A DNA stretch of 64,000 bases from Amaranthus tricolor (lineage: Eukaryota > Streptophyta > Magnoliopsida > Caryophyllales > Amaranthaceae). This document shows, one piece after another, positions 12,241-24,977 of this stretch. Under the pieces are notes generated by a model. That model was not told the origin of the DNA. It worked only from the letters and a program-made list of their open reading frames with translations, and did no database searches. Every line of letters begins with the position of its first letter. The first letter of the stretch is position 1. The DNA is taken from contig NC_080050.1 in the NCBI RefSeq assembly GCF_026212465.1, positions 31,615,570 through 31,679,569 on the forward strand. The letters run 5' to 3'. Both the position numbers and the translations under genes were made by a program.

Positions 12241-13208
12241 TGTTGTTTGAATTTTGGTTTAACTGAGATAATTAACTTCCCATCAATTTTCGTTTGAAAA
12301 AAAATTTAAAGTGAATTTGGGAAGACCTAATAATATTAGCGGCTCTTATATATTCTTACTCAAAGTATCCAATTTCTTTGTTTTTATGATATTGTGTCTG
12401 TTTGGCGCAATATAGTTGTGCAGGTAATTGTTATTTTTAATTGTTTAAATAATTTTAAATTTGAGTAGTAATTACCGTGAGATATTTTGTTGTCTAATTG
12501 ACGATGTAGATTAATAATATTTTGTAAAAGTAATGATTATATGCTTGTTGAATTAAAAAATGTATAGAAATACAAACTACTACCTTTACAAATTTGAAAC
12601 ACTTAAATTTGTAACTTTTTGAAAATATATAACTATTTGTACTAGAAATCCGCTACGTAAATTGTTACCTATATATTTTATAGTAATATTTTATTCTTAT
12701 TGAACTAATAACTATCACTCAAAAAAAAAAAACAACTAATAACTACTTAAATGCTTAACTGTACATGTAATCGTCACTCGTAAGCGATTTTCTTGTTTTA
12801 CCGATAATGTCAATGGTTCAAGACCAGAATAAAATAAAAGAAAATAACCAGTATAATTAGTAATTATGTGTAAAATATAATTAGTAATTAGAAAAATTAT
12901 AATTAAAATGATAGTAGAGTGGAAATTTAAATTAATAGTATTACATTAGTTGGGGCAAAATTTCGTGGAAATGGTATCTCCCAATCAGGAAATGGAAATG
13001 GGTTAAAGTTTGGGTAGCTGTTGCGTCTAATATGGGTGATTGGGTATTCTATTATTTAGGGATGGGGTGATGAAAATGAACGGGAGTTGTATTTTTAATC
13101 GGCCGGTTAATGTTGATGGGCCCATGGGCAGTTTGGTGACCAAGTTAAGGGAAACCTCTTTTTTAAGGGAGGAATTGATCTTTTTGGGATATTTAAGAAA
13201 ACAAATTC

Positions 13209-13330
13209 TTGTATAAGACTGTTTCATCGTGAGATATGCTTTATATTTGAATTAAATAATCTAATAATATAAACTTTTAGCTTATGGACTTTTTACTTTG
13301 AGGTAATCTCACCATGAGAAGGTTTCATAG
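13209..13330. mobile_element. short MITE with GAGACGGTCTCAC-type ends (copy B)
   Basis: The left end TTGTATAAGACTGTTTCATC, then GTGAGAT, pairs with the right end, which on the minus strand reads CTATGAAACCTTCTCATGG, then TGAGAT: inverted repeats of about 26 bp around a body of roughly 70 bp. The body ATGCTTTATATTTGAATTAAAT is nearly the same as in the copy at 16706-16834. Confidence 0.65.
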
Positions 13331-16279
13331 AAAGCTTCAATTGAGTTAGACTTAGACTACTCTTATGAAAAATTGTATTTAGTGAGCGCATCTCATAATA
13401 TGTATTTGATAAGATATTTAACTCATGTATAAGACGCTTTTTCCGGTGAGACCGTCTCATAAAACAATTTATTATTGAGTTAACATTTTAATTTTACTTT
13501 TTTATTCGGGGTTGATTAAAGAATCTCTACATATTTAAGAGATTGAAAATTATTTCTTTACATAGGTAGTGACTGCTAAAAATTAAATTTATGTTATAAG
13601 AGTGAAACAAAAAGTTATTTATTACTAAGCCAGCTTATAATTCTCTAGTTTTATTCTTGTAAATGCTGAAAAATAAGGATTTTAGCTATCAAAGACAATT
13701 TAAAATAATCGTTCAAAGGTAAAATTGCAAACATATAATCTCGGTATTTTTTGAAGTTAAAAGGAGATCACATAATTAAAGAATTTTGAGATTACATATT
13801 GAATTTAAGTAGGGAATGGACATGTAATTATACTTCATTACCCTAATGATTCATTTTGTCGTTGTCAATAGATTTTTCCACCAAAATTATGTGTTTAAGA
13901 ACCTGAATCAATTAAATTAAATTAATAATGTTAATATAATCTGACTTGGTTTTATCATTCCCCTCAAATAATTATGCTATTTTTCACAATGTGATTAAAT
14001 ATGTCATTTATACTAAGCAAAACTCACGTGTTCTTAAGGCGTTTAATAACGAAAAATATACAAATTATAAAAAAAATATTATATAAAAGTAATAAAGTAT
14101 ATTTTACTACGTAATTTGGTAATAAATTTTAAATTTTAATGTAGTATTAGACAACATAATTTGATGCTTATATAACCCAAAATTGAAAATGTTTAATTTA
14201 TTACTACTATTTGAAGTTTATTTATATTCTATTTACAAGCGTGACAAAATTATTGTCAATTTAAACATGAAAAAATCAATTCTAAATTACATAGATATCT
14301 TCTTCACTTAGTAATATTTGAATGAAGACTGAACAATTGATTAATAATTAGGAAAATTTAAATCTATAAATCTAACTTTTGTTATATTTGATGATAAAAA
14401 TATACATCTATATTATTTATTTATCTAAGTACTTTTCCGTTACTATACATATTAATATCTATGCATATTAATCAAAATGTGAGTTTATTATCGGAGAGAG
14501 CAAAGGTGGGAATTTTAAATTTTAATTTTTCTATTAATTAATTTCAATTATCCTTCTCTCTGATTACAGGATTTGATCAAGTCTCTAGTCTCTACCCTTT
14601 TACCTATCAATCAAAACGGTGACGTATTGAGGATGACGAAATACATTATTAATATTTTAGCTCAAGTAACTAGACTTTGAAAAACTGTACCAGAAACAAC
14701 GACTTTATAGTTGAATTCTGGTATTTTAACTGCCAAAAAAGGGACTTGGATGAGTGTGTGAGTCAGCTGATGGATCATAAAATCACAAATTTTACAAAAC
14801 GACATCAATATTTGAGTTTCGTGTTGAGTTTACTCATTTGCGTCTTTTAGTTTAATTTCAACATGACCCATGTCCTTTGAATAAGTTTAAGAAGTTCTTT
14901 GACCTAATTATTGAGGGATTAGAAATCGAAATATAATGAAGATATAAGAGTGAGTTTAACTGTGCATGTTATAAATTTTAAAAACAAAATGAAAAAAATT
15001 TGTTTTATAAAATGATTTGGGCATGTGCAACTATGAAATATTAGTAAATTGTTAAGGAAGATAATTGAAATCTAGAGGATTTAAAAAGAAGATGGGGAAC
15101 ATGAAGATGACCCGGAGAGTAAGCCTGGAAAAGAGTAGGAATGTTTTAAATTTATCGGTCAAAATGGTAGAAAATTAAAATGACTGGAGAAGAATATACT
15201 AGTTATTACACGATCGTTAAAAATATTTTGTTGATTAATGTTGTCAACTTTTAAATATTTTTTTAAAGTAGTGTTAGGCTAGAGAATCCTTACAAACAAA
15301 ATAGGAAGAATTAATAAATTTCATAGGTGGTGAAAACGTGAGAATCAAATTTCAATCATAATAATGAAAGAAAAAAATCTCAACCACTAGACTAACACAT
15401 AACTCTCTTTAACAACAAAATTAGGAATCAAACAACAAAAATGAAATTACAAGGAAAATTAGTAAATAACAAGAAGAAAAATGATGTAACATTTTACAAG
15501 GACCACCTAAAAGAGATTGAAATTTCATGAAGATATGATAGAGATATATCTCTGCCTAGAATGGTTCTTAGTCTGACTTTTTAATATTTTTGAATAAGGT
15601 GAATCATTTAGGACAAGAGGGATTTTTTTTTTAATTAATTAAGTAATGATTTTTTCTAGGTTATATGAGTAATTAGTATGTTACAAAGCTTCTTAATGCT
15701 ATTTTCCATGACATTTGGCTGATTAATAGTTAGTTTATTAAGTAATAAAAAATAAACACAAATTATAACCAAATTAACAAGTTTTGTCAATCTCATATTA
15801 TTAAAATTAAGATTTTGATAAATTATGAATAATTCGAATTTGAAGGGTATCCTTGACTAAATCTGATAAACTGATGTCTTACTATTACAATTTATATTTT
15901 TCTAAAAAAAAGATAAATTAAAAAATAAAATGTCTAAAAAAATGTTAAAAAATTATTGAAAAAATAATTGAGTTTTTTATTATTCTGAATTTTTTATGTA
16001 AATTTTCAAATTTTTTTTGTAATTTTACATTATTTTCAGTTTAATTTTTTGGTGATTTACCTACTATAGCAAGTCATCGGATTACCCAAATTTACTATAG
16101 AAAAATACCCCTTAAAGTTGAAATTATTCATGGTTATTCAATAAGCGAGATTATTGTAGGAAAATCATAAAAATATTGGATTATTCTAGGTAATTTATCC
16201 ATTGTTTTATTACGTCTATCTTTTAAGAAATCTTCTTTTGTACAATACTTGTTAAAGGGGATGTCTTTAGCTTCACTGC

Positions 16280-16552
16280 TTATGAGACTGTTTTACTATG
16301 AGTGAGCTCATATAATTAGTTAATTTCTCTAATTAATCAATTTAAGTTTTTAAGTGATTACTTCTAATTAATCACTTTAAGTTTTTAAGTGATTACTTTA
16401 AGTTTATAAGTGATTAGTCTAAGACAATAAAAGTGATCACTTCAAAAGTGTAAGTGATCACTTTAAGATTATAAGTTATTGTTTTATGACGATAAGTGTA
16501 TATTGGATCGATTTAATAAAATAACATTATGGTGAAAACTGTATCATTTGAG
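16280..16552. mobile_element. MITE with internal tandem repeats
   Basis: The left end TTATGAGACTGTTTTACTATG, then AGTGAG, is matched on the minus strand of the right end by AATGATACAGTTTTCACCATAATG. The ends resemble those of the 122-138 bp family. The interior holds repeated AAGTGATCACTTTAAGTTT-like units of about 20 bp, themselves partly palindromic (16335-16470). Confidence 0.6.
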
Positions 16553-16705
16553 AATTTGTGTTTTGAATTTGACTAGGACACCATCAAAATTTTAGATTCG
16601 GACCTTTTCTGAACCCTTTCTAAACTGCCCAAGTGTTATGGGCCTTTTGTATACGCTTTCAAATTTTGTAAAGGCTTTTCAAAAAGCCATCATCACATCC
16701 ATGAA

Positions 16706-16834
16706 CTTGTGTTTATAGACGGTTTCACCTTGAGATATGTTTTTATACTTGGATTAAATAGTCCGATAATAGAAACTTTTAATTTATGGGCTTTTTATTG
16801 ATGTCGTCTCCTCCGTGAGACGGTCTCATACAAG
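16706..16834. mobile_element. short MITE with GAGACGGTCTCAC-type ends (copy C)
   Basis: The left end CTTGTGTTTATAGACGGTTT, then CACCTTGAGATATG, pairs with the right end, which on the minus strand is CTTGTATGAGACCGTCTCAC, then GGAGGAGACG. The body TTTTTATACTTGGATTAAAT, then AGTCCGATAATAGAAAC, recurs in copies B and D. This is the best preserved copy in the window. Confidence 0.72.
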
Positions 16835-17225
16835 ACGGGTTGGCATCAAAATGCCCAAGTAATTCTAATGTTCATCACTTTTATATTCTTTTCATTCTTT
16901 AAATACAGGGGCATAATTCGATTTTTGGGCCGATTTTCTTGATATAATATATTGAGTCAAATTAATTTTATTTTATTTGTTTATATAAGTATTTTGATAG
17001 TCTTATTTGATATATATCATGAATATTTACGGTCGAGTGATACTCAATTTCAATTAATCAGAATAATTTTAAAGAGTTTGTGGACAAAATAAATTGTCAT
17101 GCTCTATTAACTTTTTGATTCAAGTTTTTCTCTAGTACTCCATGATGTTGATGGAATTTCAGTTATCCTCATGCTTAAAAAGTACAAACCCTTTTGATTT
17201 AACTATATTTTTAAACTTAAAAATC

Positions 17226-17790
17226 AGAGTTAGATGAAGCGATCAAGATAATTAAGCTAAAGATAACGGTTGGGCCAGATGGAAATACTTATTGAGGTAT
17301 GAAGATGTTTAGGGACGATTAGAGTGATTTGGCTAACTAATCTGTTTAACAAGATTTGGAGGACAAATAAGATGTCCAATAACTAGAGAAGAAGTACTAT
17401 ATTAACTATATATTAGAACAAAGAGGATGCCCAAAATTTCTCCAAGGAATAAATCTTATCAGCTATACTATAAAGTTGTCGGAAAGAGTGATAGAGATAC
17501 ATAGGAGGAGATGTACCTCCATATCAGATAATCAATTTGGAATTAAATAAGGGATATCTACAATGGAAGCAAATCATCTTATGAGATAAATAATGGAGTA
17601 CTGTATGGCTAAAAAAAAAACATGTACATAATTTTTAATGACTTGAAAAAAGTATACGACAAGGTATCAAGAGAAGTATTTGGTGGACATAATAGAGGGC
17701 AATTCCAGAAATACATTGATATAGTGCAACATATGTATTGAGAAGTAACGAAGAATATATTAGTTCACGTAGCCGACATCAATCTTTTAC
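17226..17790 (+). pseudogene. decayed non-LTR retrotransposon (LINE) reverse-transcriptase fragment
   Basis: Frame-shifted translation on the plus strand gives, in order, the landmarks of a plant non-LTR reverse transcriptase: a DEAIK..K..VGPDG block near 17230, an IW.TNLFNKIWRTNKM block near 17320-17360, NQFG near 17535 and a YMAKKK...F.DL.K.YDKVSRE block near 17600-17665. The order and the spacing suit the RTE-like LINE type common in plants. Many stops and frameshifts are present and no full domain is open. The flanks (to about 18060) may hold more degraded sequence. Relic only, no activity expected. Confidence 0.72.
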
Positions 17791-20229
17791 GATTAAAGCT
17801 CTGAAATTGTTGTGTTATTAAGATGATTAATCTCATCATTACAACTAAAAGATACATCCTAGAAATTCAAATGATTCATCAAATGGGGCACACGTTTAAA
17901 AACTTATGTTAATAACCTGTTTGTTGTCTCTGATGCGTGGCAACTAAAAAATAGAAATGAATAGACAATGATTGACATCTCCCTAGAAATTTTTTTGTAA
18001 GAACTGTTGAGAAGAAATAGAACAATTAATGAGCATAAAGAAACAAGTGAAACTAACTCTCATGCTTTCAAATAATTTCAATGTAGGTATAAAGGATGTC
18101 TAGCAATTAATCGTTGATTATTGGCTATTGGTCGATTACGTTGAGTTGTATAATCGCTGACAATTTTTGCTTTTTGGTAGTTGTTAAGTCAATTTTTTAA
18201 GTCAGTTATGTAGATGTTTGGTAAATATATACAAAAACGTATAGAATTAGTCGATTAGAAATGAATCCTAAATAAATTTTTACCTTATTATTCTTACTCT
18301 TATCATTTACATAACGTTAAAAGTCTTATAATTTACTAAATGAAGAGAGATTAAATTGTGTGTAAGAAATTAAAATATAGTTTAACTATATAGATGAGAT
18401 TAAAAAAAAGTAATCGGCTCAACCCAAAAATGGAAATAATTCTCATTGATATTGTCATTTATAAATATTAAATTATTCATCAATCATGCTATTCAAAAGG
18501 GTCCGTTTTTGTTTTTTATTAAAACCTTTTAGAATCCGCTTTAATTTTATTATAGAAGAGCCAATTTCGAACTCGATTCATTTTGGACGCATAATTTACA
18601 AAATTCTTTTATAATAAAAGCTCAAAACAAAATTCCAACTCGTTGAAACACTCCTAACCCTAGACTTCAAAATTTGAATCTAAAAGTAACGAAGTTGAAG
18701 TGGCCTTGAGAATTGGGAAGAGTGTAACTGCAACTAACCAACTACCTCCTGGTATTTGAAAATGGGAAGTAGAAAGCATTGAGACGGTTAAAGTATGTCC
18801 TGTCAAAGGGTACGTACGGTTAGCTGCTTCTGCGCACACACAGTGTCAGCATTAGAACCAATGATAATATTTCTTCCATTTAAAATAGTCGCAATGTTTT
18901 ATTAACATTATTTATCATTTAATCTTATTCTATTTATTATGATTAATGTGTAAAAAAAATATATTCAAGTGAAATTTTGTTTAATCGTTTAACTACATAG
19001 TTGTATAATATTAATTTTTATAATTTTTAAAAATCAAAAATAATATATTAAATTATGTAAAAAGTCAATAAAACAAATATAATAAAACACATGATGTAAT
19101 AGTTGTTGGAGCTGGAGGTGACTGGTGATTGGTGAAATGTTATTACATTGGACCACTATAGCATTTATTACACTGCTTTAATACGGCTAACCCTTTCATA
19201 CTCCTATAAGGTCAACATACCAACAATTCTTGTCTATTCACCTCTTCTTCACTAATCTTTTGACGAGTGTACTTATGTACCCATTGTTTCTTATTCATTT
19301 TTCGTCTTGCTTTTGTTACAAGTATAATTTTGATATAAATCAATACATATAACTAGATGGTGGAGGGAAAATGATGTTTTATTGGAAAGTGAGATAAATT
19401 TAAGAATAAAATTAAGAAATAATTTAAATGTGTGAATGTAAATTAAAGAGCACGTGTTTTCACCATTAAAAAAAAAATTAGCAAGACTTATAAGATAGAC
19501 GAAAAAATTATAGCAAAATCCGTGGAATAGAAGGAGTACCATATATATTTGACTCAAGTAGCATGCACGTCGGATATTTTTAACTTCATTTGGATACAAA
19601 TAGGTGGTTGGGTGGTAAAACCATGCAACGGTAGTGCTTGGTAAGTTACTAGTTGAAACAGTTGTTGCTATGATGCAGTTGAATTACAATATTTTGCTTC
19701 CACCAGCATATTCAAAATCAGTTAATTAAACAAGTCACTCTAATTAAATATCATTTGTTTGTCAAACAACCCCTGATATGTAAGAATATAAGTTATAAAA
19801 TAATGTAAGTAAGTACGTTATAAGGTGTATATGGATCTTGCCTGGGATAGTGGATATGAATATATCCTTGATAGGAAACTTATAAGAATAGAAAAGTATA
19901 AATACCTTAGACCTCAGAAATAGTACACAACATTTAAAAATGGAATAAATTTTCACAGGTGACAAGGTGAGAAATTGATAATACATAACCGTATAATACA
20001 GCGTGCAACAATGTTATTAAGGACAAACATCATCATAATGGCTTTTAGCATTCCCTTCTATTTAAGGACAATTCCACATGACATTATGATGTTTGTATGT
20101 ATTTCAACCATTGCATTTGCATTGCATGTATGAAACATAAGTAGTATGAGTTCGTATTACCCCACTCATGTTACATGTACTCCCAACGGCCAAGAGCCAA
20201 GAGCCAAGAACCAAAAGTTATTGAGGTAA

Positions 20230-20552
20230 TGGCGTGTTTGTCAATTGCCTGTTGGCTTTTTAGTTGATTTGTTTGACTATTTAGAATTGTTAGCTTTTAA
20301 GCTAGCTGAAATAGCCAATTGTTTATGAAGGTGTTTGGTAAATTTAGACATTAATTGTGAGTTATTTATTAGAGAAAAAGTAGGTCAACAAACCAAAAGC
20401 CAATAAAAAAGCTAATTGGAACAACATTTTTATATTAACTTTAAATTCAGCTTTTCAGCTAGCTTTAATGGTCATTTATAAAATATTTTATTTGATGTTT
20501 AACCAACTAACAACCAAAAGCTAACTAAAAAACCAACATCTAAACACCCCCA
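20230..20552. mobile_element. hAT-like MITE
   Basis: The left end TGGCGTGTTTGTCAATTGCC, then TGTTGGCTTTTTAGTTG, is matched on the minus strand of the right end by TGGGGGTGTTTAGATGTTGG, then TTTTTTAGTTAGCTTTTGG. The GGTGTTTGG-type terminus and the roughly 320-bp size suit hAT-derived MITEs. No clean 8-bp target duplication was found, so the outer borders are approximate. Confidence 0.5.
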
Positions 20553-21659
20553 GTATAGGGCAAAAACTTAATATACCATCATCATCATAGCCAGTGTCTC
20601 TCACAACTATGATCAGGGTCTTGGGAGGAAAAAAAGGCGTCAACTCATACTAATAAAGAAGAGTGCGGCCAAAGAATCCCTCGACTCAACAATATTCATT
20701 TTGTTTTTTACATGCTCTTATATTTGGGGTTCTTATATCCCATACAAAAATTGCTTAAATTTTAAAATAATATACACAATGCTTAAGGCAATATATCTAT
20801 TGAAAAGTAATAATAACATAATGTGATTTGTTTTTAAATGCTGAAAAATATAAAAGAAAAAATTCATTTATTAATTATTATATTTCATACACATTATTTT
20901 CATAATTTTTACTACACATATGTAGTCTATTATGTGTTTATAATCAATTATTATATTAGAAATTGTATGTGCTAATCCAAAGTTATTGGCATCAATTCAA
21001 AATCATCGGTTGATCTAGTAGCTGAAAGTTTTTCTTTTACTTTTACTATAAGAATTTAATTTTCACCACCTACAGAAAAAAGTAATAATTAGTTCTTGAA
21101 ACTGATTGACCCTTGCTTAAACTTAATTTTACATTTAATTTAATTGATACAAGAGATATTCATTTTATTATTTATTTTAATATTGTTTCTATTAATTTTT
21201 TTAACGTGTTAATTAAAAGAACGTGTTTAAAAAATTATTCTTTGAATTATCAATATATATATAGTATACATAATTGTTTAATTCCAATGTATTTTCTTTG
21301 TCTATTTGAATTTGACGTACTATTGTTAATATTTTTAACTGTTCTATTTCTATTTATTTGTCACACTTAGATAAAGATATAATAAATAATAACGTTGAAC
21401 TTATACAACAGATTTTTCTAAAAGTGGTGTTTAAAACAGATCCGATAATCTAAAATTTACCCGACCTTGTAACCGAACTCGATTCAAATCGACTTTGAAA
21501 ATGATCTACAATTCTGTAAAAAACAATATGAACAAAAAATCCAATTTCGAGCTAACCCAAAATACCTGACTCTAAATCAACCCGATTACCTAAATGAACA
21601 CTTCTACGTATAAGTACTCTTATCAAAAAAATTGACAAGTATTTTTAACATATCCATAA

Positions 21660-21712
21660 ATATATGGTGTATAGTGTATATTGTATAGTGTATAGTGTAT
21701 AGTGCATATTAG
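21660..21712. repeat. GTGTATAGTGTAT minisatellite
   Basis: Imperfect repeats of about 10 to 11 bp (GTGTATAGTGTATATTGTAT, then AGTGTATAGTGTATAGTGCA) cover about 45 bp in intergenic DNA. Confidence 0.7.
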
Positions 21713-21901
21713 AATAAAAAAATTTTAAGATTCCATTTCTTCTTCTTTTCCGAAAAGGATTGTCTCACGCTGTTTCTGTCACGTAATAATGATATTGTAT
21801 TATGTATATGTACGGGTATAGCTAACCTAAAATATTACTCTATACTAAGATTAACAATAAAATTGAGTTAAACTTTATCATCCATTAATTAACTGTCACC
21901 A

Positions 21902-22030
21902 TTTATTTAAAAATACAATTACAGAAATTATACTTGCCAATTGTAATTTGAATGTTATTACTTACTGTTTATTTAAAAATTCAATTATAAAAATTATACT
22001 TGCCAATTGTAATTTGAATGTTATTACTTT
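21902..22030. repeat. 66-bp tandem duplication
   Basis: Two adjacent copies, starting near 21902 and 21968, share TTTATTTAAAAAT and TTATACTTGCCAATTGTAAT, then TTGAATGTTATTACTT, with few differences. No coding content. Confidence 0.85.
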
Positions 22031-22309
22031 TCCGTTTTAATTTAGTGGTAACATTGAATTTAGTGGCAACATTTGAAATACTTGTACTATTTAATTATTT
22101 TTTTAATTTATGATTAATTTGTGATTTATAAGTTAAAACATAGTCAAGTAGGATCTTGTTGGATTCGTCTCGATGCAAAGATTATTAATATTATTTTTTT
22201 ATAATTTTTTATTATACATAATTATAGATATTAAGAATTGAATTAGTGCATAATGTGCATTGGACCACGTGAAAAAAAAATGTTGCAATTATTTTGGAAC
22301 GGAGGAAAC
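22029..22309. mobile_element. Stowaway-related MITE, degraded ends
   Basis: The core TAAGTTAAAACATAGTCAAG, then TAGGATCTTGTTGGATTCGT, is shared with the Stowaway copies at 23729-23958, 37297-37553 and 57224-57482. A TTCCGTTTTAATTTAGTGG start and an ATTTTGGAACGGAGGAAA end look like eroded Stowaway termini. Confidence 0.5.
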
Positions 22310-22351
22310 ATATATTAAACATAGATGACCAAAACATTATGAAAACGCAAA

Positions 22352-22489
22352 TTGTTGTGAAAGACGGTCTATTCGAGAGACACATTACATGTATAGGCTA
22401 AATAGTCCAATTGATACAACTTAAAGAGGAAATAAGAATGTGGGCTTCGTGTTTTAAAGTCGTCTCTCTGAGAAACGGTATCTCACAAG
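22352..22489. mobile_element. short MITE with GAGACGGTCTCAC-type ends (copy D)
   Basis: The left end TTGTTGTGAAAGACGGTCTA, then TTCGAGAGAC, pairs with the right end, which on the minus strand is CTTGTGAGATACCGTTTCTC, then AGAGAGACGAC. The body TAGGCTAAATAGTCCAATTG corresponds to the 'aaatagtccgataat' block of copy C. Confidence 0.65.
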
Positions 22490-23728
22490 AGTACCTGTTA
22501 TGAAAAATGATACTTTGTAAGTTATTGAAGCCCTTTCTCCAATGCTTTATGGTTTTGTTGATTTGTTATTACAAATGGTAGGTCCAACATTTAGATGATG
22601 AACACATTTTATAAGTTATTAGAGCCAGTCTTCTTCCAATGCTATATGATTTTGAGATAGTATCTGCTTGATTTATAAAGTGTGCATCTTGTATTTTTTG
22701 ATTATATACTGACATTGACAATAAGTATAGCCCAATTTATTATTACCAAAATAAAGTAAAGAAAGCAAGAAAATTTTAACACATGAATGGATGTACATTG
22801 TCAACATTGATATATCTCATATTAGAGAAAACAAAATACACTAAAAATTCCCAAGAACAAATTAAAATGAGTACTAAGTAACAATAATTGATGACAACTT
22901 AAAGATGAAATACATTAAAGTTGGATGTTGTTAATTTAAAATTAAATACATTCCCCCTTTAGAATAGATGTTGAAATTTTCTATTATTTGCATTTTATAT
23001 TGATATTTATACTTTTGATTTACTACTTCTGAGTGTAGTTTCTTTGATATCTTTGCGATTTTGTAGAAGTATATATATTATTCTTTTTTTTTCAATTTAG
23101 TTTTTCTTTAACTTTTATAAATTGTATTACAATTGAAGTACATTTGAAAATAAATTGGTCAATAATGTTGTAATTTTGTAAGATACGATAATAATAGTCA
23201 ATTATTATCAAATTTGACCCTAAGAATCCTTTTGACGTGAAAGGTGGGTAAACTTTATTGCAAAATTTAAGCTTTATCATTATTATGATATTTGACCCTA
23301 AAAATTAAATTTTGGCCAGAAAATAAAAGAAAACACAAAAATTGGGTTAGTTTTATCTTTTTTTGTCCCACGTCTCAATATTAAATCATATTTTTTTTAA
23401 CAGAAATATATTACTATTAATTTTTGACACTATCTAAAATAAAATTTAATTTATAGTCCGCAACACAAACTTAGGACAAGTACGTGGAGTACTACTCTTT
23501 TCTCTTATTTTTTCTCGGCTTTTTAAATTTTTATATTGTGCGGCTATCTTCTTGTGAAAATGCTACATTTTTTTTCAACTTACCTTTTGATTTTCATTTA
23601 TACGTTGAAGTTATCTTTTCGATTTACTATACATCTTCTTTAAACTCATGATAAAGTGTAATTAATTCGTTCACCCTTATACCGAAATTAGACATGATCA
23701 ACCAATATTTAAAAAAAAAAAAATGTTA

Positions 23729-23958
23729 CTCCCTCTAATTCACTATTAATATCTCATTTACTTTTTGGATGTTATTATTAATCTATAAGTTAAAATATAG
23801 TCAAGTGGGATATTGTTTGATTCGTCTCATTACAAGGATTATTTATATTAACTTTTCATAATTTTTTATTATGCACAATTAGAAATATTTAAAATTGAAT
23901 AAGTGCATTGAATAGAATGTATAAAGCAAATAGGACATTAATAGTGAACCGGATGGAG
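23729..23958. mobile_element. Stowaway MITE (Tc1/mariner type) with TA duplication
   Basis: Begins CTCCCTCTAATTCACTATTA right after TA (23727-23728) and ends ATTAATAGTGAACCGGATGG, then AG, right before TA (23959-23960). The CTCCCTC termini, the TA target duplication and the 230-bp size are diagnostic of Stowaway elements. Confidence 0.85.
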
Positions 23959-24406
23959 TATATAAAAAGAGTACATAACAAATAACAATCATAATTTGAT
24001 TTGATTAAATATACTTCATCTTATTAACATAATAATTTGCATCCAATTTTCTCACAGGGCAACATTACAACAAATCGCCAACCACCGTGAGAAAAAAATT
24101 ACTCCTACTATTTAATAATAAAAACTAAAACCCAAAAAAAAACATGGAATTTTCCTCCAAATATTAAATTTACAAATTCCTCTCAAAACCCATGAAAAAA
24201 CAAAAAATAATCTCCAAATGGGTTCCCTCTAATTAATCAAGATAATTTAAGAACTCGGAAATTATGGGTTAACCTACTAGCCGAAAAATGATTCCGCTTT
24301 CACCATCACTTGTTATACGTCGGGATTCTCCGGCCTTACTCCAATAAAAAAATTAAAAAAAACCCATGATTAATTAGTAGCTTGGATTAATTAATTAATA
24401 GAAAAA

Positions 24407-24727
24407 CTATCTAAGAAGCATAGAAGTAAGAGATTCAAAAACATGTTCATCACAAGGGATGGTAAGACCCATTTCATGACAAAAACCAAATTCTTCTTCA
24501 GATTGGTGAAGTAAAGTTTGAAATTCAGGCCTACTTAATAAAGAAATTGGAACAATGTATCTTGTTCTATTGAACCCAACATAAACTGCAAAATGCCCTT
24601 TTGGTACATCTTCTGGGTACTCATTTTCTTGATTATAACCTTGTTTTTTGCCTAAACTTGAGCACCTTTTGAGTATTTGTTTAAGTACTGCGGTTTGTGG
24701 GAGTTTTGCTGGTTTTTTAATGGCCAT
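24407..24727 (-). CDS. SAUR family auxin-responsive protein
   Basis: An intronless 106-residue protein with the whole SAUR domain. A basic N-terminus ([28 protein letters not shown]) leads to [12 protein letters not shown] (about residues 40-51), [18 protein letters not shown] and [20 protein letters not shown], ending in SLTSMLLR. It is closest to the SAUR50-like subgroup with this N-terminal [12 protein letters not shown] block. SAUR proteins act in cell expansion, many by inhibiting PP2C.D phosphatases and so keeping plasma-membrane H+-ATPases active; that role is family knowledge. The gene stands alone, whereas SAUR genes often form tandem arrays. The ATG at 24727 is preceded by a CT-rich leader and a TATA-like box. 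Overlapping frames upstream (24652-24977) are shadows of the leader. Confidence 0.95.
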   Translation of the reverse strand: MAIKKPAKLPQTAVLKQILKRCSSLGKKQGYNQENEYPEDVPKGHFAVYVGFNRTRYIVPISLLSRPEFQTLLHQSEEEFGFCHEMGLTIPCDEHVFESLTSMLLR

Positions 24728-24832
24728 TTTTGGTGGGGATTGAAGGGTTTTTTGGAGGTGTTATGAGATGAAGAAGGGATGTTTAATGGAGGGATTTTGG
24801 TGTTGAGGGAGAGGAAAAGAAGAGAAGGAGAA

Positions 24833-24842
24833 GTGTATATAA
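24833..24842 (-). promoter_or_regulatory. putative TATA box of the SAUR gene
   Basis: The minus strand reads CTTTATATACAC, about 110 bp upstream of the SAUR ATG and followed by a CT-rich tract, the usual arrangement for a plant core promoter with a short leader. Position supports it; no experimental evidence. Confidence 0.5.
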
Positions 24843-24977
24843 AGAAGAGAAGAGAGGAGAAAGACAGAAAACAGGAGCATGTGGGGTTGTGGGGGTAAAG
24901 GACAGACCACGGGTGGGTGGTTTTTGGGTACTTTGATGGCATGAGTTTTGCTTGGAAAATATTTCAACATTGAACAA

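Larger units (their letters stand above)
12241..17225. other. gene-poor intergenic region
   Basis: About 5 kb of AT-rich DNA without a supported gene. Contents noted: short MITEs at 13209-13330 and 16706-16834, and a larger related element at 16280-16552. A weak possible LINE tail near 15060-15240 is listed among the rejected items. The frame at 13027-13227 has no recognisable features. Confidence 0.55.
17791..24406. other. gene-poor intergenic region downstream of the SAUR gene
   Basis: About 6.6 kb without a supported gene. It holds hAT-like and Stowaway MITEs (20230-20552, 22029-22309, 23729-23958), another GAGACGGTCTCAC-ended element (22352-22489), a 66-bp tandem duplication (21902-22030) and a GTGTATAGTGTAT minisatellite (about 21665-21710). 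The short frames at 19291, 19762, 21113 and 23092 are low-complexity translations. Confidence 0.55.

Noticed and set aside
15060..15240. possible LINE 3' coding tail (acidic/basic block and a DRSKW-like motif)
   Set aside because: Only a few scattered residues fit and the frame is broken; too weak to separate from chance.
24652..24977. three overlapping minus-strand frames upstream of SAUR
   Set aside because: They are out-of-frame readings of the CT-rich leader and promoter; the SAUR frame explains the locus.
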